This document shows positions 20,226 through 27,657 of a stretch of DNA of 27,657 bases, in pieces (position 1 is the stretch's first letter; each line of letters begins with the position of its first letter). Source of the DNA: Phallusia fumigata (Eukaryota > Chordata > Ascidiacea > Phlebobranchia > Ascidiidae); NCBI GenBank assembly GCA_008931825.1, contig QXVZ01003467.1, positions 10,116 through 37,772 on the forward strand. Reading direction: 5' to 3'. The notes under the pieces are model-generated. The model made no database searches and was not told the origin of the DNA. It was given only the letters and a program-made list of their open reading frames with translations. Position numbers and translations under genes: made by a program.

Positions 20226-21299
20226 TCAACGCTTGTAAGGATGATAGCCAGTCTTGTTACTACCTGAATTGTCTTTCCCACCACCTTCAGTACCTGGAGC
20301 TTGGACTTTTGGATTGTCGCCAGTGCCACCAGATTTATTACCATACATTGGTCCATATGAAGATCCATACTGATTATACTGTCCCATTTGTTGGTAGCCA
20401 TTACCGCCGCCTTGGTTCTGATTGGGCGCAGAACCAGTCTGATTTGGCATTTGTTGTTGAGGGTATCCTCCATACCCACCATAGCCAGAATACATATTAC
20501 CCCCACCTTGGGTACCCCCTGGCCCACCTCCATAGCCCCCATAACCATACCCTTGATTTTGGGGCATGTACCCTCCTGATGGCCCCATCATAGGCTGCTG
20601 CATGCCATAACCATATCCACCAGCCCCACCCCAACTTCCCTGCATTTGGTTGTTGTACCCTTGACCTATGTTGCCCTGACCCGCACCTCCATAACTATTG
20701 GAATTACCCCATTGGTTGTTTTCTTGTGACTTAAAATTGCTTCGGTTTGAGCTGTCTCTTGGTTCAGCCCTCTTAGCTTCTACACGTTTCCCAGCAAATT
20801 CATGATAATGTTTAGCAATGGCTTTTTCTGCACCATCAGCATCTGAAAATGTCACAAATCCAAAGCCTTTGTTCTTGTTGTCCAACTTGCTAATGGCAAA
20901 ATTTACTTCGTAAACTGTGCCAAAAGTTTGGAAGTAAGATTTCACTTCTTCTTCACTTATGTCTCTTGGCAAGCCTCCAATAAATATTTTATGAGTTGTT
21001 GCATGCAAGCGGTCGGCCTCTTTCTTTTTCTGCTGGACATCCTTAGGAGTACATGGCTTTGGGTCGATTTGTTTATCATCCAAAACATGCGGTCTAGCCG
21101 TCATAACAGCAGCCACACTGTCTGGATTTTCAAACTTGATGAAACCAAATCCTCTTGGTTGATCAGTGACTTTATCTTTCATGACTTTGCTTTCAATGAC
21201 CATTCCATATTGACCAAAATACTCCCTCATTTTTTCGTCCGTGGTAGCCCAAGACAAACCACCAATGAAAAGCTTACCGGCGTCATCGGACATATTCAA
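20226..21299 (-). CDS. DAZAP1: DAZAP1-type RNA-binding protein (two RRMs plus Gly/Tyr/Gln-rich tail)
   Basis: An hnRNP A/B-like regulator of splicing, stability and translation of mRNA. The 357-residue frame has RRM1 with RNP2 KLFIGGL (9-15) and RNP1 RGFGFIKF (49-56), and RRM2 with RNP2 KIFIGGL (104-110) and RNP1 KGFGFVTF (144-151). IDPKPCTPKD between the domains and KRVEAKRAEPRDS after RRM2 separate DAZAP1 from Musashi and hnRNP A1. From residue 195 the protein is low complexity, rich in Gly, Tyr, Asn, Gln and Met, and ends in YHPYKR; such tails commonly mediate condensation. The coding region has no intron. Upstream on the minus strand a CAG/GTAAGT donor (exon end 21425) and a TTATAG acceptor (exon start 21337) suggest a spliced 5' UTR. 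Met3 is an alternative start. It is tail-to-tail with the acyltransferase and divergent from RNF180. Confidence 0.9.
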   Translation of the reverse strand: MNMSDDAGKLFIGGLSWATTDEKMREYFGQYGMVIESKVMKDKVTDQPRGFGFIKFENPDSVAAVMTARPHVLDDKQIDPKPCTPKDVQQKKKEADRLHATTHKIFIGGLPRDISEEEVKSYFQTFGTVYEVNFAISKLDNKNKGFGFVTFSDADGAEKAIAKHYHEFAGKRVEAKRAEPRDSSNRSNFKSQENNQWGNSNSYGGAGQGNIGQGYNNQMQGSWGGAGGYGYGMQQPMMGPSGGYMPQNQGYGYGGYGGGPGGTQGGGNMYSGYGGYGGYPQQQMPNQTGSAPNQNQGGGNGYQQMGQYNQYGSSYGPMYGNKSGGTGDNPKVQAPGTEGGGKDNSGSNKTGYHPYKR

Positions 21300-22101
21300 T
21301 GATATGATAGTACTTATGTAATGTAAGTATCAGTAAGCTATAATACAGTATAGAATACACAAAACATTTACAGCAACCTTTAAAGCACGGCAAGACACAC
21401 AAAGAAATAAACTTGTAAACTTACCTGAACAGTTTTTGTTGTGCATATGCACCAAATAAAGACAAAATTTTTTATGAGAAGAAATATGTTCCACAAAAAA
21501 ATATTGCCTACGTCGATCTACTTAAGTATGCTTGGTATCATGTACAGAACAGTACACAAACTTTTCATACAGCCTACAATTATATTACCGTATGTACCAG
21601 TCTATGGCCTACTCTATTTTACCACATAAACTGTACATTACAAATACGGTAATTACCTTCAAGTGGTCGGGCAGGACAGATGGCCAGTGCGTGCTAATTT
21701 TTTGTCCCTTTTGTTTTCAGATGTGCTGGAATAAACAACGCAAACAGGACTTACGAACAACGAGGAACTTGACAAACAAAACAATTTTGGGCAAAAAGCG
21801 GCGTGACCTCTAAACTAAAGTAGCGGGCAATAATCTTACGTTACAATGTTTCGTACGTTTAAAGTAGAATTTCTTTTTAATTAATAACCATATACTTAAA
21901 CTTTTTTAATTTTGTGTGCTTTTTTAACGGTGCATTCGGTTAAAAACCATTAAAATTATAAAAATAAAGTTTTCTTGTAAGAATATTTTGTGATGGTAAC
22001 GTTTGACTGTCTGTGCGCTGACGTTGCCCACTTGCCCCGTTTGTAAATTTTAGTCGACAACATATTCGTGTATATTCTGTTTTGAGGACTGATTCAAGTC
22101 A
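21300..22101. other. Divergent upstream region between DAZAP1 and RNF180
   Basis: Holds the presumed 5' UTR intron of DAZAP1 (21338-21424) and both promoters. A small plus-strand frame (21721-21813) after TTTTGTTTTCAG encodes 30 basic residues and is followed by AATAAA at 21963-21968. It could be an exon of an unknown transcript, but nothing else supports it. Confidence 0.4.
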
Positions 22102-23587
22102 ATGGAGACTTCGAAAATTAAATGCAGAAAGTGCAGAGGTTATCTTATGAATACTACGTGTATGATTTCTTCTCACAACACAGCCATCACAAGTGAAGGT
22201 AAATGTGCTAACTGCTGTTTTTAACCAAAGTTTAATTTGTTGTGTTTGCTATTGTAACAATATATAAGTTGTTGTGATTACCTTTTTGCTGACAGTAGAC
22301 ACTCAGATTGAATGTGATGAGGAAAATACATCTACAGTTTGGTTTGTTGACCCAGACCAGTCACCAGAGTGGGTCAAGAGTGGAATTAATAAGGTATCAA
22401 AAATTTTGTTTTTGTTAACAGTTTCTATGTCTGTAATAAATATATGTATTTTTTAATTATCAGGGGGAGTGGTCAAGTGGAAAATTAGACTGTCCACATT
22501 GCAATGGAAGATTGGGATCATTTAACTTTGTCCAACCAAGAAATTGCAAATGTTCAAAATATATCCTCCCACCAGTATGGATGATGAAGTCCAGAGTTGA
22601 TGTGGCTATAAAACAACCTATAAAAAAGACACCTTTTGCCAAGCCAAGAGTTCTGGTTGATAACACTTGGCCTATTATGGACCATCCATGCCCACCCAGT
22701 CAAAACAAAAATGGCAGTAAAGTGGAGTTACTTGGTGAGAATGACAGTGTAACTTCAGCGAATCATTTTGTCAGTTCACATTCTGGCATCTTCTGTCGAC
22801 AGCACAACATCAAGTACTAGGTGAATTTCTCTATTGTGTATGTTTTACAAATTAAACATTTTTAACACCATTTGTGTGTCTTTAATTCAGTTTTAAGAGA
22901 AGTAGAAACTGCCACAAAAAGCCCTCAGAGAAGTTATTTCTTAAACAGTGGAGAAAACTATTACATTTGGTAAGAATTGTCAAATTAAAAGAATACACTA
23001 AAAAACTAACTAGCTTAAACTTGACAGAAAAAGTATCAAGATGAGGTGGATTTGTCAGAATCAAAACATGTACATGAAAAGTTCAACTGCCCTGTATGCC
23101 TTGAACTATATTTTCTTCCCACTGAATGTTATCCATGTGGGCATATGTTTTGTGAACCATGTCTGCGCTGTTGGAACAAACAAATTGAAAATTCAACACA
23201 ATGCCCTTGCCCAATTTGTAGGGCCCCAATCAAAACGACTGTTCCAAATACTGGTACTGCATATTAGGTTATGTTTTGCAACAGCAGCAAGTAAATTTAG
23301 TTTTTTCTAGATATTGGTGTAAAACTGAGAAGAGCATTTCCCCTTTTGTATCGGTCTCGAAAGAAACAATTAGCAAAAATGTTTCGGTACCCACTGCCAA
23401 GCCAGAGAAGGTGGTTTTTTAATTTTCCTTAGTATGTTAGTTGTTATGGTTAGTACGTTTTTATTTTAGGCCTTTCACTGCAGAAGACTTCAACTTCCAA
23501 GGAGTTGGAGCAATTTATTCCATTGTTGCATCTGTTTTTATCTATGCAATATTGTTTCAACTTTTTCAACTGGTTTTGACTGAATAA
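22102..23587 (+). CDS. RNF180: RNF180-type RING E3 ubiquitin ligase with C-terminal membrane anchor
   Basis: Seven exons, 22102-22198, 22296-22393, 22464-22813, 22891-22969, 23028-23253, 23311-23410 and 23470-23587, join to 355 residues; human RNF180 is 592, the difference being a shorter middle. The N-terminus has CRKCRGYL, then SPEWVKSGINKGEWSSGKLDCPHC and GSFNFV with CKC, matching the RNF180 N-terminal Cys-rich module. The C3HC4 RING uses C229, C232, C245, H247, C250, C253, C269 and C272 (CPVCLELYF, CYPCGHMFCEPC). YPLPSQRRPF and a hydrophobic segment at about 330-352 match the C-terminal region and tail anchor. The vertebrate protein is an ER ligase acting on monoamine oxidase A. The exon 3 donor is uncertain: only CAA/GTACTA keeps the frame into exon 4, while the stronger TAG/GTGAAT seven bases on leaves an in-frame stop. 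Confidence 0.88.
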
Positions 23588-23588
23588 A
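23583..23588 (+). terminator. Polyadenylation signal overlapping the RNF180 stop codon
   Basis: The final codons GAA TAA followed by A create AATAAA. If used, the 3' UTR would be only a couple of dozen bases. No other strong signal follows closely. Confidence 0.45.
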
Positions 23589-23869
23589 AACAATCAAGTA
23601 TAACTGGTGATTAATAATCTTTCACTAGGGGTAACACCTGGGAACCTGTGGTCTTACAAGTCTGTGTAAACAAGAATATTATATTTTGTAAGGGGCCATA
23701 TTATTCATCTGGTCATATAAATCCCAATTGTTTTGCATTTTTAAGATTCAAGTACTGCACAAGTTAAAGGCCTTTAAATGGATGGTGAGCTGTATGCAAA
23801 AATGCTAAACTTTCTCGCTGATCTTAGCTTATAAATCGTAACATCAATTTTGAAGGCTAGCAGAACCAA

Positions 23870-23875
23870 TTTATT
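23870..23875 (-). terminator. Polyadenylation signal of RPS20
   Basis: TTTATT on the plus strand, 22 bp past the RPS20 stop, consistent with the short 3' UTRs of ribosomal protein genes. Confidence 0.7.
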
Positions 23876-23897
23876 CTGGCCTACATTTTATGGCACT

Positions 23898-24260
23898 TTA
23901 TGTGTCGGCAATAGTGACCTCAACCTCTACACCAGGCTCAATGCTGATGGAGGTGATTTGCTTCACAACTTCGGAGGGACTGTGAAGATCGATCAGACGC
24001 TTGTGGATCCTCATCTGGTAGCGATCCCAGGTCTTGGAACCTTCTCCGCATGGTGTTTTACGGCAAGTAATGCGCAGGATCTTGGTCGGCATACGCACCG
24101 GTCCCTTCACGCGAAGTTGTTTGTCCTTTGCCCCTTTGATCAGGTCACTGCAAACCTTCTCCAAACTCTGAACGTTACGGGAGGTTAAAGTGATTCTGAT
24201 CTTGTGAATTGGGACATCAGACTCTTGTGGCACTTTGCCAGCTTCTTTGTACGCACTCAT
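23898..24260 (-). CDS. RPS20: 40S ribosomal protein S20 (uS10)
   Basis: Component of the small ribosomal subunit head; cytoplasmic, required for translation. The 120-residue frame matches the family nearly throughout (human protein 119): [55 protein letters not shown] and the C-terminal [16 protein letters not shown]. Divergence is concentrated in the first 20 residues, which is normal for the family. There is no coding intron. About 40 nt before the ATG the minus strand reads TATCCTCTTCAG (24301-24312), which could be a pyrimidine-rich (TOP-like) start region or a splice or trans-splice acceptor. Head-to-head with NDUFS4, with 443 bp between the start codons. Confidence 0.97.
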   Translation of the reverse strand: MSAYKEAGKVPQESDVPIHKIRITLTSRNVQSLEKVCSDLIKGAKDKQLRVKGPVRMPTKILRITCRKTPCGEGSKTWDRYQMRIHKRLIDLHSPSEVVKQITSISIEPGVEVEVTIADT

Positions 24261-24591
24261 GGTGGTTTTTAGTTCAACGGGCCGACTTAATCTTGTAAAA
24301 CTGAAGAGGATAACAAGAACAGCGGTGAGCCCTCGACGTTAAGCAAGGAAAGGCGTGAGCGAGCATGTTTTACCGAATGGTGCTCTTCTGCGCCCTCTGG
24401 TGGGTATACTGTTAATTTTTTTACTTTGTTTGGGAAGCGCACAGAAAGTATTTAACTTGGTATTGTTTGGTTGTAGGTTTTGGGGTTCCACTTCAAAAAC
24501 ACAAAAATAACGATGATTTACAAAAGTTTGGAATAGAGTAAAATCCTTTTTTGGACAAACGATTTGCCCACATTGTGCTCATCCGATTGAA

Positions 24592-24599
24592 TGACGTCA
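24592..24599. promoter_or_regulatory. CRE (TGACGTCA) in the RPS20/NDUFS4 shared promoter
   Basis: A perfect palindromic CREB/ATF site 105 bp before the NDUFS4 ATG and 332 bp before the RPS20 ATG. Its position in a short divergent promoter makes function plausible but unproven. Confidence 0.45.
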
Positions 24600-24703
24600 C
24601 AGATTCACAACAACAAATTAATGTCTTTCTAATAAGTTTGTGATTTTAATCTAGGGGTTTTATTGCGGAAACCCTAATGGTACATGTGATATAGAATACA
24701 AGG

Positions 24704-25912
24704 ATGTCTTGCCAGTTAACCAGGTTTGCTCGGGGATTAACTGCCACTGGAATAAGGTAAGTACACTGTATGCTGTAAGTATGCAAACAAAGTAGAATTA
24801 TTTGAAGAGACTTACATAATAACATTTGCTTTTACTTAAATGCGTTAAGTTATACCAATTTTTTAGATGTCTGTCAACGACCTCAGCCACGGCTGGGAAA
24901 GGCAGACTTGGACACAAAAACTTTAAAGTTCATATTCCAACTTTCGTCAAGTCAACCATAGCAAGTCACAAAATTCAGTATGAACTAGAGGCAAGAAAAG
25001 ATCCAGACACAGAGAAAATCGATTCAGAAACCCAAGCCATTCAACTTCAAATACCAACAACTGGAACTGTATGTAAAATGTGTTGGACTATTGTGCAGAT
25101 TTGTGTGATTAAGTTTAATGGTATCTTGTTATTTGAACTTTTGATTTGACATTATCATCAGCTCAACACCTATATCCCTTACCATAAGAATTGTGTAATT
25201 GTTTATCTATCTTGTTCACGAAGGATTGTTTAGTTGAAGCCCAATCAGTTGTAACGTGGGTGTTCATTTGTTTTGTTTAATTATACTCAGCATCCCTTAG
25301 TCACTGGCGTAGGTTTTGTTTTCAATTCATCTAGTTGTACATAAATTTACAGGATGCTTCATGTCTAACTGGAGTGCCAGAAGAACATGTTGTGTCTAGG
25401 AAAGTTCGTGTTTACCGCCCAGCCAAAAATGCAATGCAGTCTGGAAACCAAAACACAAAATTGTGGAAGATTGAATTCGACACCATGGAAAGATGGGAAA
25501 ATCCCACAATGGGTTGGGGATCAAAGTATGTTTTAGTGTGTAACCACAGTGTACAAATGTGTGTTTATGTTTATCAGGTATTAAAGAATAATTCCGAATG
25601 TTATTCAAACATAAATTGTTTGCTTTTTACACATTAGCTGTGATTGTCAACACAAAACAATTTATTACAGTGCAGATCCATTGTCTAACATTTCAATGGC
25701 AATGACTTTCAAAACCAAGGAGGATGCGGTGGCATTTGTCGAGAGACAAGGTGTGTGATTTACACAACTTAGCAACACCTGCTCAACTTGACAGACCATT
25801 TTTTTAAGGTTGGTCTTGCTATGTCGATGAAGCGAAGGAGAAACAAATGCAACCCAAGTCATACGGAGCTAACTTTTCCTGGAATAAGCGCACACGGAGA
25901 GCAATGAAATAA
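24704..25912 (+). CDS. NDUFS4: NDUFS4, 18-kDa accessory subunit of mitochondrial complex I
   Basis: NDUFS4 sits at the base of the complex I N-module and is needed for its stable assembly. Five exons, 24704-24756, 24867-25068, 25353-25525, 25671-25750 and 25809-25912, join in phase to 203 residues. The N-terminus is rich in Arg, Ser and Thr with few acidic residues ([20 protein letters not shown]), consistent with a mitochondrial presequence. Family landmarks follow: [67 protein letters not shown] and [14 protein letters not shown] near the C-terminus. All introns are GT-AG. Longer than the human precursor (175), mostly in the presequence and the segment after it. Confidence 0.95.
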
Positions 25913-25990
25913 ATGACACACAAAGCGAAAAGTTTATTCTTTAGTTTCATTGAACATTATTTGTTGGCGACATCATACTACATAAATAAA
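25908..25990 (+). terminator. Polyadenylation signals of NDUFS4
   Basis: AATAAA at 25908-25913 overlaps the stop codon (AAATAAA); a second at 25985-25990 lies 73 bp downstream. The second is the more conventional choice. Confidence 0.55.
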
Positions 25991-27085
25991 ATAGAAAACA
26001 CATAAGCGTCAAAGAAAGAGTATTCAGAAGACAATATCTTATTAACACTATATTTTACAGAACAGTTGCATCGATGTCGAACTTGTGTATAAGCAGTGTT
26101 GTAGGTCTTCAGTTCAAGAGATTTTACAACTTTATGATTACAGGCTGTTAGAAGGTAGGGTTTAATTTTTGATTAAAACAGCTTGTATGCAGTTAGACAT
26201 GTATTGATTGTGAGGTCATGAAGAGGTACTCCACATGTTCCATTTCTCAGGTACAGTCTTTTTCAACCAGAGGGTTGCAAATGGTGTTGATGTATAAGCA
26301 AGTATACAATGACAGTTGTCCTTGATTTGTTTTTACTTCATCTGTTTTACTAAAATGCCTTTATAGCACCTTAACAACTTTAGATTGCAACCACCAGTGC
26401 TAGGGATTTTTTAGGTTATGAAACATAAATGCTGTGCTTAATATTACATTAGTTTTTGTCAGACTTGTTTTTGCTTGAGATTTTTTTTAGATGGGTAATA
26501 GTGTGTGAATCATAAGTGATGGCAGAAAAACAGTTGAAACCACTGCTCCAGAAATGTGTTGGGAAGTTAGACTAATAACTTTTTTGTCAGTATGAAAAGA
26601 GACTTATGGTAATGGAAAATTGCACATCTTTCACCAACACAAGGTGAAACAAGAAACAGCACCACAAGTCAGAAAAGGTAAAAGTTTGCAACACAAGCAC
26701 GGCACACATATTTCTACACAATGCTAGAGTAAATGGCAACTTTGTCTTTTGCAACAGGAGAAAAAAGCGTTGACTAAAATGTAGAAATTGCAAAATTTAA
26801 CCTGTAAAAAAGATATTTAAATGTTACCCCAACGTCCCTTTTAAAAACTTCATTAACAAACAGTTCGTACAAAAACCATTTCTATTGTAAATTAATTTCT
26901 CAATAAATTATAATCAATACAGTCATTTAACAGTGACAAAAAATGTCTGTTTTCGGGCCAAAAATCACTACAACGTAACAGCAGAATATGTTCAGACAAC
27001 ACTATAGTAACACTGGTAAAAGATAAGTCAACAATCATACTTTGTATATAATTGCCAATGGCAGTCAAGGTAGTAAATTGAAACA
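25991..27085. other. Intergenic or 3' UTR stretch with possible hAT-like remnants
   Basis: No coding exon is recognised. TTTTCAACCAGAGGGTTGCA (26267-26286), GATTGCAACCACCAGTG (26383-26399) and GTTGAAACCACTGC (26533-26546) resemble decayed hAT-type transposon ends and the block shared by the repeats at 6672 and 9475. No matching target-site duplication was found. The right part should include the 3' UTR of the minus-strand gene ending at 27086. Confidence 0.35.
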
Positions 27086-27253
27086 TTACACTCTTCCTAT
27101 TGGTCGCTGTTCATTTGAATAATATTGTTTTAAGTGGTTTCCATAGGACTCGAAACTTGCAAACAAGCCATCAACATCAATTTTGGAACTTGATTTAACA
27201 ACAATGTGTAAGTTTGTTTGCATTGCTTCACGTAAATGAAGCTCTTCAATTAC
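27086..27253 (-). CDS. Terminal exon of an unidentified minus-strand gene (partial)
   Basis: After a TGCTTTCAG acceptor (AG at 27254-27255), an open phase runs 55 residues to TAA at 27086-27088. It starts VIEELHLREAMQTNLHIVVK, continues SSSKIDVDGLFASFESYGNH and ends in LKQYYSNEQRPIGRV. The predicted structure is a short helix, a strand-like hydrophobic segment (LHIVV) and a second amphipathic helix. Codon use and the clean acceptor support a real exon. Phase 0 is assumed; the upstream exons lie beyond the window or were not seen in 27254-27657. I do not recognise the family. Confidence 0.55.
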   Translation of the reverse strand, partial: VIEELHLREAMQTNLHIVVKSSSKIDVDGLFASFESYGNHLKQYYSNEQRPIGRV

Positions 27254-27657
27254 CTGAAAGCAACGACAGTGCCTCTGTAACCAACTAATTTTGGCACTTA
27301 CTTATCCAAGAAAAAAATCATTGTTTGATCAGCTTAAAACTTAGCAGTATCCTGAAAGTTTTAAATGAAAAGAAACCATTGGGCACAAAAACAACAATTC
27401 ATAGATATTGTTGATTTTTGACTAAATTAATAAGACAGCAATAAAGCACACCATCCAACCTTTAAAAATTTTAACTCATTTTTGCAAACCTAAAAGTTCT
27501 GTGAACAACAAATGCCTGTTTAGGGGGTAAAGGAAAGTAAAAGGGTAATCTTAACCAAAAATCAAAAAATGTGTTTTTATGCCCATATTTAAGCAACCAT
27601 CAAAAATGAAACTTGTAGGTCATTTACTTTATCATATACAACAGTTGTTTTTCAATT
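27254..27657 (-). other. Probable intron of the unidentified minus-strand gene
   Basis: AT-rich with stops in all frames; no exon was recognised to the right edge. Confidence 0.4.

Larger units (their letters stand above)
19831..20555. repeat. Direct duplicate, right copy: acyltransferase last exon plus DAZAP1 3' end
   Basis: Matches 19103-19829. Unique sequence then continues into the body of DAZAP1, so the DAZAP1 part here is the real gene end and the acyltransferase exon part is the redundant one. Confidence 0.92.

Noticed and set aside
21721-21813. 30-residue basic open frame after an acceptor-like TTTTGTTTTCAG
   Set aside because: No upstream exon or homology was found; it lies in the divergent promoter region of DAZAP1 and RNF180, so it is noted but not called as a gene.
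26254-26400. Complete hAT-type miniature transposon
   Set aside because: The two candidate ends do not match each other as inverted repeats and the flanking 8-mers (CTCAGGTA and CTAGGGAT) are not a duplication.
1-27657. CRISPR array, operon of bacterial type or viral insertion
   Set aside because: Spliced animal genes and polyadenylation signals span the window; no spaced direct repeats, ribosome-binding sites or viral genes were seen.

Overview
This is nuclear DNA from a compact, AT-rich animal genome, most likely a tunicate of the genus Ciona. The evidence is short GT-AG introns, canonical AATAAA sites, chordate-type orthologues (HINT3, PHAX, HHAT-type MBOAT, DAZAP1, RNF180, RPS20, NDUFS4), and a neuropeptide precursor of the neurotensin-like style known from Ciona. 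The species call is inference. Single N bases at 954, 2491, 12823 and 19830 look like contig joins, so the window reads as five contigs: A 1-953, B 955-2490, C 2492-12822, D 12824-19829, E 19831-27657. Two joins (C/D and D/E) repeat the same sequence on both sides with scattered differences, as expected from unmerged haplotypes of a highly polymorphic diploid. A and B appear to be in the wrong order.

Layout. 1-503 (-): two exons of a charged protein, possibly the middle of PHAX. 1686-2490 (-): 3' half of PHAX. 2492-2936 (-): HINT3, cut at its 3' end by the N. 4722-7680 (+): a five-exon secreted neuropeptide precursor with a tandem array of short peptides ending PSII. 7756-15959: about 8 kb without recognisable genes, with old repeats and a 2.1-kb sequence present twice. 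15960-19239 (+): eight-exon HHAT-type membrane-bound O-acyltransferase in which the catalytic His is replaced by Gln. 20226-21299 (-): intronless DAZAP1, tail-to-tail with the acyltransferase; the shared 3' region is duplicated at 19103-19829 and 19831-20555. 22102-23587 (+): seven-exon RNF180 RING ubiquitin ligase. 23898-24260 (-): RPS20, head-to-head with 24704-25912 (+): five-exon NDUFS4. 27086-27253 (-): terminal exon of an unidentified gene.

Most genes are unrelated housekeeping or signalling genes; I see no multi-gene pathway. The most distinctive items are the multi-copy neuropeptide precursor and the His-to-Gln acyltransferase. Several apparent novelties (a HINT3/PHAX fused ORF, duplicated gene ends, a duplicated 2-kb block) are best explained as assembly artefacts.
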